This document shows, piece after piece, positions 1 to 9,800 of a DNA stretch of 64,000 nt; positions within the stretch are counted from its first letter, which is position 1; the number at the start of each line of letters is the position of its first letter. A program made the position numbers and the translations under genes. This DNA is from Paenibacillus dendritiformis (GTDB lineage: Bacteria; Bacillota; Bacilli; Paenibacillales; Paenibacillaceae). The notes beneath the pieces are model-generated. The model was not told where the DNA came from, did not search any database, and saw nothing but the letters and a program-made list of their open reading frames with translations. The stretch lies in contig NZ_AP025344.1 of the NCBI RefSeq assembly GCF_021654795.1, positions 2,790,501 through 2,854,500 on the forward strand. Direction: 5' to 3'.

Positions 1-580
1 GATGGCCGATTCCGCCGTTTATTTTGATTTCCAGGCCGACCAGGATGCACTCAGACAGGCCCTGCTCCAGCATGCGCATGAATTCACGGCTGGTGTGCGC
101 AAAGTCAGGCTGCTCTTATCCCGAACGGGCCGGATTACCGTTCAGAGCGAACCGATTGCCGAACGGCAAGGCCCCGCGAAGGCCGTGCTTGCTTCTTCGC
201 CGGTGTCCTCTTCCGACCGGTTCTTGTATCACAAAACAACGAATCGGACGGCATACGCCCAGCACTATGAACAAAAAGGGGACGCATATGATGTATTGCT
301 GTGGAATGAGAAGGGCGAGCTCACCGAATTTACGACCGGCAATCTCGTCCTCGAGTTGAACGGCAAGAAATACACGCCGCCGCAGGACAGCGGACTGCTG
401 GCCGGAACGCTGCGCAGCGAGCTTATCGCTGCCGGGACAGTGACGGAACGAACGCTCGCCATCAGCGACATTTCCAAGGCATCTCACATGTGGCTCATTA
501 ACAGTGTAAGAGGCTGGATTCCCGTGAAGATGCTTCAGGACAATCTCGATCGCGCCATGAATGAACTAAGCGTTGTGTAA
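1..580 (+). CDS. pabC: Aminodeoxychorismate lyase domain (PabC-like), 5' end outside window
   Basis: The protein belongs to the class IV aminotransferase/lyase fold that converts 4-amino-4-deoxychorismate to p-aminobenzoate and pyruvate. Visible signatures are the HKTTNR stretch (residues about 77-82), the DVLLWNEKGELTEFTTGNL block (about 97-115) and the C-terminal GLLAGTLR and WLINSVRGW motifs (about 131 and 164). Only about 192 residues lie in the window and the frame is open to the left edge. The form resembles the C-terminal part of fused PabB-PabC proteins, so the ATG at position 2 is probably internal. The stop (578-580) is only 22 bp before the NRPS loading gene, so the two may be co-transcribed. 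The family call is strong. Whether it serves folate synthesis or the NRPS pathway cannot be seen. Confidence 0.8.
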   Translation, partial: MADSAVYFDFQADQDALRQALLQHAHEFTAGVRKVRLLLSRTGRITVQSEPIAERQGPAKAVLASSPVSSSDRFLYHKTTNRTAYAQHYEQKGDAYDVLLWNEKGELTEFTTGNLVLELNGKKYTPPQDSGLLAGTLRSELIAAGTVTERTLAISDISKASHMWLINSVRGWIPVKMLQDNLDRAMNELSVV

Positions 581-602
581 TACAAGGGAGGAACTATATT
601 AT

Positions 603-3600
603 ATGACGATTCACACCTGGCTCGAGGATCGGATTCGCCGCACGCACCCAATAAAAAATGTAAAAGTTTTCATTCATGAGAAACAGCCGCCTCCGATTAT
701 TCGGGATGATCTTGCTGCTCGCCCCCCTGCATCCTTCGTGTTGAACCAACAAGGGCATTTTCAATTGTCACATGCGCGGAGGCGGAATCAGATCCGCCCC
801 CGGCATCCCCAATCCCCACAATCGATTTTGATAGGCAGCCCCCTCGAGCGGCTGCATGGCGATCCGCGGACATTGGCCGAAGCTTTCGAGCTCACCGTTC
901 GAAGGTATCCGGATAGGAAGCTCCATTATAAATCGCGCCCCGGTGAAGAGCGGACATCGAGCTATGCGCAATTACGGCATGAGGCGGAGCGCATGCTTGG
1001 AGGGTTGACCCGCCTCGGCCTGGCTCCGGGGGATGCCGTCCTCCTTCAGGTGGAGCGCATTGACCGCTTTGTGCCTTTGTTCTGGGCTTGCGTCCTGGGC
1101 GGATTCATGCCGGCTCCGCTGAGACCCGCCTTGCATTTGCCCCCGGAACATGCGGAACGAGGCAAGCTCGAACAGGTCTGGAGGCTGCTGGAGCGGCCGC
1201 TCATCATAAGCGATGATCCACTCGCAGCGGCGGCAGTGAATCCGGGAATAGACTGGAAGATCCTGTCTCCGGAGCAGTTGCTTCCACACGAACCGGCAGC
1301 GAATCGGCATTCCGCCGAACCGGGCGATCCTGCGCTGTATCTGTTTACATCCGGCACCACGGGCACTCCTAAATGTATAAGCTATCGGCATTCGCAGGTG
1401 CTTTCGAATATTTTTGGCATTCGGCAGCATTTGGGACTGACCGCGGATGAAGTGACGCTGAACTGGATGCCTCTGTATCATGCGGGAGGGTTGCTCACCA
1501 ATCATATCCTGGGCGTAGTCATCGGCAGTGAACAGGTCCTGGGCTCGGTGGATCGTTTCCTGGCTTCTCCCGTGTCGTGGCTCGATGACATGGAACAGCA
1601 TCGCGTTACTTTTACCTGGTCGCCCAATTTCGGCTATAGCCAAATTAACCAATTGGGTGACGGCCTTGACATCGGCGGCCGGGATTTATCCTCTGTCCGC
1701 ATCATCTTGAATGTGGGACAGCCTATTTCGGTGGAGACGGCGCAAGCTTTTTTGCGACGGTTGTCACCCTGCGGACTGTCTGCGGCAAGTATTGTGCCCG
1801 CTTACGGGATGACCGAGTTCTCGGGAAGCTTATGCTTCAATACAGCATTCGACCCGTCTACATCTGCTGGCGTCCGCTATGTTCACAAGGAGTCTTTGAC
1901 GGGGGAGCTGGCGTTTGCCCGCGCGGGCGAGTCCAAGGACAGCGTCGCCTTCGCCGAGATTGGGACGGTGATTCCGGGCGTCACGCTTCGCATTGTCGAT
2001 CAGGATGAGGAAGTGCTCCCGGAAGGCTGTGTGGGCCGGATTCAACTGCAAGGGGAGACGATCATTGACGGTTATTACAAGAATGAATCCGCGACCAGAG
2101 ATGCCTTCAACGCCGAAGGGTGGTTCGAGACCGGAGATCTCGGCTTCATGCGAGACGGCCAGCTGACGCTGACAGGCAGGGAGAAGGACGTTCTCATTGT
2201 AAATGCCAAAAACGTATATAACTTCGAGGTCGAGTCTGCTCTGGCGGAAGCTTATGGAATCGATCACGCCTATACTGCCGCGGCCGGCCTGCCCGGAGGA
2301 GAGGAAGGGAATGATCAGCTGGTGCTGTTCTTCTCGCCCATGGATGACGACATGGAGCTGACGCTGTTGATGATCCAGGAGCTCAGAGGAATCATTTCCC
2401 GGCAGTTCGGCGTCAATCCGCGTTATATTATTCCGGTCAGCAAGGAGAAGTTCCCGCGCACACCTACCGGCAAAGTTCAGCGGCGGCAGCTCGTGGACGA
2501 GCTGCTGGAAGGACATTTCGATGAGCTTGCGGACACCATCGATTCATTGCTCGAGTATCGCCTCCAGCAACACAGGCTGCTTGGGGAATCTGGTCTTGCC
2601 GCCATGGCTGCGGCTGCTTCGAAGCACGGACAGCCAGAGCCTGCGATGGACATAACAGAAGGACAGGGAATCGTTGCGATCTATTATTCCTCCGAAGATA
2701 GGCGGTGTACGGAGTCCGCGATTTATGTCACCGCCCGGAACGGTCTGAAGGAACTGCAGGCCAGCCCGGGCCGGATCGAAGTGTACCGGCAACCAACGGA
2801 TGCGGAGGAAAAGGATGCCGGCCGCGAAGCCGCAGGTTTTCTGCTTGAATGCTACCGAAAACTACTGGGAGTCTCGCATGTATCGGAGCAAGATGATTTT
2901 TTTCAACTGGGCGGCGACTCGCTCCGCATGTCGAAGCTGCTGTCCATGATTGCTTCCCAATATGAGGTTGCCGTATCGCCCCGCCAATTCTTTGACAATT
3001 CGTCGGTTGCCGGTCTGCTTCAGGCCATGAAGCAGGCGAAGCGGCTGGACAATGGCACGGCGATCACGGCACAGGCACGGGAAGGCGGCCGTCTGCCGCT
3101 TACCCTCAAACAAAAGAGCCAATGGATTTTGCACATGATTGCACCTGGCAGTCCCTTCTATACACACACCTTTTCCCTCTCCTTCGAAGGAATGTTCCAT
3201 CTTGAGAAGCTGCGGGACAGCCTGCGTCGGCTGATCGAACGGCATGAAGCGCTGCGCGTACGATTCGGGATCATGGACGGGGAACCTTATCAGTATATTA
3301 TCAAGCCGTATAATCCGGATTTGCAAATGATAGACATGAGCGGTTGGGATGAAGCGGATCGAGTCATGAAGCGAAAGGAATGGATTCGGCGGGAAGCGAA
3401 TACGCGGTTCGATCTCCTGAATGAGTCGTGTCTGCGGCTGTCCCTTATTGTGGGCGGAGAGCAGGAGCATACGCTCGTGGTATCGATGCATCACATTATG
3501 TCCGACGGCTGGTCCGTAGAGGTGTTTGTCAGAGAACTGATGGAGATGTACGAAGGGGAGAATAGCGGGGGAGTCAGGCCGGGCTCTCGTCAGGTCTCTT

Positions 3601-4382
3601 ATTCCGATTATGTAATATGGCAAGCTTCTTTGGAACAGGACCCTTCCTCCCGGTTGTGGACACTGGCTGAGTATTGGCAACGAACCTTGGCGGAACCGCT
3701 GCCGGTCTTGCAAATTCAGCCGGATCTGCCGCCGCCGCAAACCCGCTCTTACGCCGGGAACACGATCGAACGAATTGTGGATTCCCGCTTGACTTCGCTG
3801 GCCCTGGACCAAGCGGGCCGCTCGGGCGTAACCCTGTTCATGCTCTTGCTTGCGATCTACTCCTATCTCATGCATCGGTTCACGAAGCACTCCACGATTC
3901 CGATCGGCACCGTCATGGCGAACCGGGAGCGGCCGGAGATGGAACGCCTGATAGGCTTCGTGGCCAATACCGTTCTTCTATGCGTCCACATCTCCGATGA
4001 CATGACTTTTGACGGCTTGCTGGAACAGGTAAAAGACGTGGTGGCCGAAGCCTATCAGCACCAGGAGGTGCCCTTTGAGATGGTACTGCCTAGGCTTTCC
4101 CCGGCTTCAGCGCCGGGAGCTGCCCCTGGATTCCAGGTTATGTTTACACTGCAGAATGAATTCACTCCTCATTACCAACTCCAGAACGCTGCTGCACATC
4201 TTGTGATCGAAACGGGCAATACGGCGAAATACGACCTGATACTGCACGTTTATGAAGATAGCGATTTTCTCAGACTTCGCATGGAATACAACACGGATTT
4301 GTACAAGGAAGACACGATCGAACGATTGCTCGACTTTTACATAACGATGTTGGAAGGAGTTGTTGAACATCAAGCTGTCTAG
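603..4382 (+). CDS. NRPS loading protein: carboxylate-AMP ligase, acyl carrier protein, condensation domain
   Basis: A 1259-residue loading protein that should activate a carboxylic acid as acyl-AMP, load it on its own carrier domain and condense it with the first amino acid. The order is an AMP ligase (about residues 75-660, with the P-loop TSGTTGTPK near 250), a carrier domain with the phosphopantetheine serine at S773 (LGGDSL), and a C domain (about 825-1255) with an intact HHIMSDG motif. The ligase motifs WMPLYHAGGL and WSPNFGY resemble AMP-ligase loading domains of trans-AT polyketide synthases and fatty acyl-AMP ligases more than amino-acid A domains. The ATG at 603 is preferred over an upstream TTG at 573 because an AGGGAGG site ends about 12 nt before it. 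It overlaps the next NRPS gene by 23 bp. The activated acid is not predictable. Confidence 0.85.
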   Translation: MTIHTWLEDRIRRTHPIKNVKVFIHEKQPPPIIRDDLAARPPASFVLNQQGHFQLSHARRRNQIRPRHPQSPQSILIGSPLERLHGDPRTLAEAFELTVRRYPDRKLHYKSRPGEERTSSYAQLRHEAERMLGGLTRLGLAPGDAVLLQVERIDRFVPLFWACVLGGFMPAPLRPALHLPPEHAERGKLEQVWRLLERPLIISDDPLAAAAVNPGIDWKILSPEQLLPHEPAANRHSAEPGDPALYLFTSGTTGTPKCISYRHSQVLSNIFGIRQHLGLTADEVTLNWMPLYHAGGLLTNHILGVVIGSEQVLGSVDRFLASPVSWLDDMEQHRVTFTWSPNFGYSQINQLGDGLDIGGRDLSSVRIILNVGQPISVETAQAFLRRLSPCGLSAASIVPAYGMTEFSGSLCFNTAFDPSTSAGVRYVHKESLTGELAFARAGESKDSVAFAEIGTVIPGVTLRIVDQDEEVLPEGCVGRIQLQGETIIDGYYKNESATRDAFNAEGWFETGDLGFMRDGQLTLTGREKDVLIVNAKNVYNFEVESALAEAYGIDHAYTAAAGLPGGEEGNDQLVLFFSPMDDDMELTLLMIQELRGIISRQFGVNPRYIIPVSKEKFPRTPTGKVQRRQLVDELLEGHFDELADTIDSLLEYRLQQHRLLGESGLAAMAAAASKHGQPEPAMDITEGQGIVAIYYSSEDRRCTESAIYVTARNGLKELQASPGRIEVYRQPTDAEEKDAGREAAGFLLECYRKLLGVSHVSEQDDFFQLGGDSLRMSKLLSMIASQYEVAVSPRQFFDNSSVAGLLQAMKQAKRLDNGTAITAQAREGGRLPLTLKQKSQWILHMIAPGSPFYTHTFSLSFEGMFHLEKLRDSLRRLIERHEALRVRFGIMDGEPYQYIIKPYNPDLQMIDMSGWDEADRVMKRKEWIRREANTRFDLLNESCLRLSLIVGGEQEHTLVVSMHHIMSDGWSVEVFVRELMEMYEGENSGGVRPGSRQVSYSDYVIWQASLEQDPSSRLWTLAEYWQRTLAEPLPVLQIQPDLPPPQTRSYAGNTIERIVDSRLTSLALDQAGRSGVTLFMLLLAIYSYLMHRFTKHSTIPIGTVMANRERPEMERLIGFVANTVLLCVHISDDMTFDGLLEQVKDVVAEAYQHQEVPFEMVLPRLSPASAPGAAPGFQVMFTLQNEFTPHYQLQNAAAHLVIETGNTAKYDLILHVYEDSDFLRLRMEYNTDLYKEDTIERLLDFYITMLEGVVEHQAV

Positions 4383-6825
4383 TCTGAATCTGATTCCGGA
4401 AAAGGAAAGGCGCAGGCTGCTGCATGAATTCAACGATACTCGCGCGTCCTATCCGGACCAAGCGACACTGCACCAAGTGTTCGAGGAAAAGGCCCAAATG
4501 TTCGCAAGCCGCATCGCTCTTCGTTGCAGGGACGAGGAAATGACGTACGCCGAGCTGAACCGCCAGGCGAACGTCCTGGCTGCCGTTCTTCGGGAACAAG
4601 GAGTCAAGCCGAATCGCATTGTAGGGATTCTATGCTCAAGGTCTCCGAAAATGGTGGTCAGCATCCTGGCGGTGCTGAAAGCGGGAGGCGCCTACATGCC
4701 GATTGATCCGGAGTATCCGGAGGAACGGATTCACTTCATGCTGGAAGACAGCGGCGCAGTGCTCTGTATCGCCGAGGAGCCTTCCCTTATTCCAAAGGAC
4801 GCCGGTATTCGTGTCCTGCCCTTGGGGGATGCGGCGGCGGAATGGCGTTCCCGTCACATGGATAATCCGGCTTCCGTCACCCAATCTTCAGATCTTGCCT
4901 ATATCATCTACACCTCCGGTTCAACCGGGAAGCCGAAGGGCGTGATGATCGAGCATCGCAACGTGGTCAGACTGTTGATGAATGACAAGAGCTTGTTTGA
5001 TTTCGGCGAAGATGACGTCTGGACGCTGTTTCACTCCTTTTGTTTTGACTTCTCCGTATGGGAAATGTACGGGGCGCTGCTGTTTGGCGGTACGCTGGTG
5101 ATCGTTCCTTCTCACGTCGCCAGAGAGCCGAAGCGATTTCTGGAACTGCTGCGCAGGGAAGGAGTAACGATCATGAATCAGACGCCAACCTCGTTCTATT
5201 CATTGGCCAAGGTTGAACTGGAGCCGGGAACGAAGTCCGATCTTCGATTGCGGATGATCATTTTTGGCGGAGAGGCGCTGCAGCCGGCCCAACTTGCAGG
5301 CTGGAGAACGAAGTACCCGCATACCGCGCTGATTAATATGTACGGAATTACCGAGACGACGGTGCATGCCACCTACAAAGAGATTGGCGAGCCAGAGGTG
5401 GATGGCAGGAGCAGCAGCATTGGCAGGCCGATACCCACCCTGCAAATCTACGTGTTGGACGAGGATCGCAGCCTTGTCCCGATCGGCGTGGAGGGGGAGA
5501 TCTATGTTGGCGGCGAAGGCGTGGCCAGAGGCTATGTGAACAGACCTGAGCTGACCGAAGAGCGCTTCGTCCCGCATCCGTTCGAACCCGGCGCCCGCCT
5601 GTACCGGTCCGGTGACCTGGCCCGCTGGAATACGAATGGCGAGCTCGAATATGTGGGAAGAATCGATCATCAGGTCAAAATCAGGGGCTTCCGGATTGAA
5701 CTGGGGGAAATCGAAGCAAGACTGCTGCAAATCCCGGATATTCAGCAGGCCGTGGTCGCCGTAAAGAAAGATCCGGCTGGCGAGGACAAGATTTGCGCCT
5801 ATTATGTATCGGAGCGGGTGCACCGCGCATCGGAATTGAGAGCCAGCCTATCCAGGCATTTGCCGCAGTACATGCTGCCTGCCTATTATTTTCCGCTGGC
5901 CAGCATCCCGATGACCTCGAATAACAAGGTCGATGCGGGGTCGCTTCCTGCTCCCGGGGAGAGCGTCGTTCCGGACGAGGGAGCTGAACTGGTTATGCCG
6001 GAGAACGATGTAGAGCGGCATATGCTGATGATCTGGCAGAAGATGCTCCACACTTCGAACATCGGGACGGAGAGCAATTATTTCGAGCTTGGCGGAGACT
6101 CCATCCGTGCGATTGATCTTATCAGCCGGATGAACAGGGAGCTCCGAATGAGCATTCAAATTGTCGACTTATATCGGCATCCAACGATTAAAGGCCTGAT
6201 CCGGAACTGCTCGTCCACGCATCCGATGGAGGAAGCCATGAAGGAGATGGAAGCGACTCTTGACCGGCAGCGGGCCGCATGGCTGGGCAATCCGGTATAT
6301 CGTGCGCTGCTGCCCCCTCATACCGAGGACTTGTTCCCAATGAGCGACATTCAGCAGGGCATGGTGTTTCATTACATCAAGCATGAAGGTTCGGGGATGT
6401 ACCACGACCAGTTTATTTACCGCATGAAGACGAAGATCGATTCGGCCCTGCTTCGCGAAGCGATGTCGGCGCTTGTCCGAAGACATCCCATGCTCCGGAC
6501 CGGATTCAATATTTCCGATTTTCCGGTTCCGGTGCAGTACGTATGCGGACAGATTGACATTAGGGTGAACGAAGTGGCGTTGGCTTCAACCAGCGCCGAA
6601 TCGGTACGGGATGAGATAACGTTGTACATGGAACAAGACCGGGCTCTTCCGTTCGTTATCCAGCAGGCCCCGCTGTGGCGCATCGTTCTGTTCACGTCGG
6701 AGCAGGAGACATACCTGGGGTGGATTTTCCATCATGCGATATTGGACGGCTGGAGCGTCGCCGTGTTGATATCGGAGCTGCTTCATATGTATGGTGTGAT
6801 GAAGGGAGAGGAAGTCATTGCTTAG
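4360..6825 (+). CDS. NRPS module 1: A(Thr)-PCP and N-terminal half of a C domain
   Basis: An 821-residue NRPS protein. The A domain (about residues 15-520) carries YTSGSTGKPKG and, read by eye against GrsA numbering, the specificity code D-F-W-N-I-G-M-V-H, which is the established threonine code. The carrier serine is S581 (LGGDSI). A C domain begins near residue 655 (LFPMSDIQQGMVFH) and reaches the catalytic HHAILDG, but the frame stops at TAG 6823-6825, about 25 residues after the motif. The missing half is encoded directly downstream in the +1 frame. Start codons are TTG at 4360 or 4363 behind GGAAGGAG, overlapping the loading gene, which suggests translational coupling. The Thr assignment is firm; the broken C domain is discussed as a finding. 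Confidence 0.88.
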   Translation: MLNIKLSSLNLIPEKERRRLLHEFNDTRASYPDQATLHQVFEEKAQMFASRIALRCRDEEMTYAELNRQANVLAAVLREQGVKPNRIVGILCSRSPKMVVSILAVLKAGGAYMPIDPEYPEERIHFMLEDSGAVLCIAEEPSLIPKDAGIRVLPLGDAAAEWRSRHMDNPASVTQSSDLAYIIYTSGSTGKPKGVMIEHRNVVRLLMNDKSLFDFGEDDVWTLFHSFCFDFSVWEMYGALLFGGTLVIVPSHVAREPKRFLELLRREGVTIMNQTPTSFYSLAKVELEPGTKSDLRLRMIIFGGEALQPAQLAGWRTKYPHTALINMYGITETTVHATYKEIGEPEVDGRSSSIGRPIPTLQIYVLDEDRSLVPIGVEGEIYVGGEGVARGYVNRPELTEERFVPHPFEPGARLYRSGDLARWNTNGELEYVGRIDHQVKIRGFRIELGEIEARLLQIPDIQQAVVAVKKDPAGEDKICAYYVSERVHRASELRASLSRHLPQYMLPAYYFPLASIPMTSNNKVDAGSLPAPGESVVPDEGAELVMPENDVERHMLMIWQKMLHTSNIGTESNYFELGGDSIRAIDLISRMNRELRMSIQIVDLYRHPTIKGLIRNCSSTHPMEEAMKEMEATLDRQRAAWLGNPVYRALLPPHTEDLFPMSDIQQGMVFHYIKHEGSGMYHDQFIYRMKTKIDSALLREAMSALVRRHPMLRTGFNISDFPVPVQYVCGQIDIRVNEVALASTSAESVRDEITLYMEQDRALPFVIQQAPLWRIVLFTSEQETYLGWIFHHAILDGWSVAVLISELLHMYGVMKGEEVIA

Positions 6826-9800
6826 TCCGTTACGATCAAGCTACAAAGACTATGTTATTGAACAGCTTGCCATTGCAGCGAATGCCGATATGGCGGACTA
6901 TTGGCGGAACGAGCTGCGCGGCTGCGGCAAATTCGCTTTTCCTGAACCGCCGGCGCTATCGGCTGGACAGCCGCCATACACATCGGTCACTCCGCTCTCG
7001 CCAGAGCTGCATGACAGCCTCGCATCAGCGGCGCAGCACCAGCGGGTTACCGTGAAGTCCCTATGCCTGGCCGCCTATGTGGGCACGCTTTATCAGTTTT
7101 CTTACGAGAACGATATCTTGATCGGGCTGGTGGAGAATGGACGGCCCGTCCGCGATGACGGCGCCCGCATATTGGGGTGCTTCCTTAACACGGTGCCGCT
7201 CCGTACGGCAATTCATCCGTCCATGAGCTGGGGCGAGCTTGTCCAGGCGGTACACCGCAAGCAGCAAGAGATCAAGCACTATGGAAGGATGTCGCTTGTC
7301 CAGATCCTTCATGCTGCCGGAGAGCAGAGCAGCCAGGGCAATCCGCTGTTCGATACCGCGTTTAATTTTATCGACTTCCATGTGTATGAATCCGTTCAGC
7401 CCGGGCTTTTCGAATTTATGCCCTACAGTTTTGAACGCACGAATACGATGCTGGACTTCAGCGTGTCCGTTACGCTTGGGGAACTGTCCGTCAAAATGGT
7501 ATCCTCCTATGAACAAAGCTTTACGGATCGAATCCTGGACGTCTATGTAAGGGTGCTTGATTGCCTTATCCACCGGGCAGAACGCATGATTGACACGGCA
7601 GATGTCATGACTCGGCAGGAAAAAGAGCTTCTTCGGTCTTTTAACGAGACCGGCGCCGAGTACCCGAGAGACGCTGCGATTACCGATCGATTCCGCCAGC
7701 AAGTATGGTTGCATGCGAAGCGGCCGGCGCTCATTATGGGAGAACGGGAGCTGACGTATGAAGAGTTGGGCGCACGGGTCGATAATTTGGCATGCAAGCT
7801 TCTGGAGGAAGGAATTGCTCCCGGTCAGACTGTCGGCCTGATTGCCGAGCGCTCCTTCGAAATGATAACCGCCATCTTCGCCATCCTGCGAATCGGCTGC
7901 GCTTATGTTCCGCTCGATCCGGAATTCCCGGCCGAACGGTTGAATCTCATCCTGGCCGACAGCCAGACCGAGTGGCTGCTCGCCGAAGACGATCTTGCCG
8001 TAGACGGATTTGGGGGGAACCGCATCTCCTTGACCCGAGGCTTGTGTGTCCCGGAGGACGGAGACGCGGACGGCGCTTCGGCCCGCAAGCTTGCGGCAAT
8101 TCCGGTCTTACCGGATAACCTGGCTTACATTATGTACACGTCGGGCTCAACCGGACAGCCGAAGGGAGTGCGGACGACACACCGCAATATTGTGAAAACT
8201 TCGGTCAACAACGGCTTTAACGATATTACCGAGACGGATCGGATGCTTCAGCTTTCGAATTATGCCTTTGACGGGTCCACTTATGAAATTTACGGAGCGC
8301 TGCTAAACGGGGCAGCTCTCGTGCTTATTCCGCGTCAAGATGCGCTTAACGCGGCCGAGCTGGCGAAGACGCTGGAGCGCCAGCGAATCACGTCCGCATT
8401 TATGACATCGGTTGTTTTCAATACCGTGGTTGATTGGGATATCCAATGCCTCAAGCATGTGAGAAGGCTTTTCTTCGGCGGGGAGGCGGCTTCCAGGAGC
8501 CATGTAATCAAGGCGTTGAACTATCTCGGCGAACGGCGGATTGCGAATGGATACGGTCCGACGGAGACGACCGTCTTCGCCGCGGCCTACCCGGTGGACA
8601 AGCAGCTGCTGCAGCTTGGCTCGGTGCCGATTGGCAAGCCGGTTCACAACACGCGAGCATACGTTTTGAATCAAGCCGGGCAGCTTCAGCCGGTTGGAGT
8701 TCCAGGGGAGTTATATATCGCCGGCGAAGGGCTTGCGCAAGGTTATCTGGGGCGGCCGGATCTGACCGGCGAACGCTTCGTCCCTTGTCCTTTTGAAGCC
8801 GGAGAGCGAATGTACAAGACCGGAGATTTGGCGCGGTGGCTGCCGGATGGCAATCTCGAATATCTGGGGCGGATTGACCAGCAGGTGAAAATTCGCGGCA
8901 ACCGGGTCGAGCTCGGCGAGATTGAAAACAAGCTGGCAGAGATGGAATCGATTAGAGAGGCGGCGGTCGTGGCGGAACGGGACAACCAGGGACACTCCTA
9001 CCTGTGCGCCTACGTCGTTCCGGCCGATGCCTCCGCAGCTCCAGTGCTCGAGTGGAAAAGCAAACTTAGGCAAGCTCTTCCGGAATATATGGTGCCAAGC
9101 GCCTTTATCACGCTGGAGGCGCTGCCGTTGACCTTGAACGGGAAGCTGGATCGCAAGGGTCTTCCCGAAGTCCCGGCTCAACGCGGCGATAGCTATTCCG
9201 CCCCGGCCAACGCGTACGAGGCCAAGCTGGCCCGCATATGGGAAGAAGTTCTGCATATTCAGAACATCGGGATGGAGGCGCATTTTTTCGAAATCGGGGG
9301 GCAGTCACTGAAGGCCATGCTGCTTGTGGCCAAAATTCAAAAGGAAACCGGCTATAACATGTCCTTGCAGGACGTATTTCAAATGCCGACCATCCGGGAA
9401 ATGGCCCGGTGGATGATGACCACGCGCCCGCCTGCTGCAGAGCACCAGATCGAGCCGGCGCCGCAGCAAGAAGTCTATCCTGCCTCTTCGATCCAAAGCC
9501 GTCTATATATCGTGCAGCAGTTCGAGAATGCGGGGACCAGCTACAATATGCCGATCATGCTCAAGCTGGACGGCGCGCTCGACGCCGCCAGACTGGAAAA
9601 AGCGCTGCACCGCTTAATCGCGCGGCATGAAGTCCTCAGGACTTCCTTCGAGATGAGAGACGGAGAACTCGTTCAGCGGGTGCATCTCCCGGACAGCATC
9701 CAGCCGTCGCTCATCCGCCACACGATAGAAGCGAGCCCGGGCGATGAAGATGCGGCATTGAGCCGCTTCGCCGGCCAATTTGTAAGACCGTTCGACTTGG

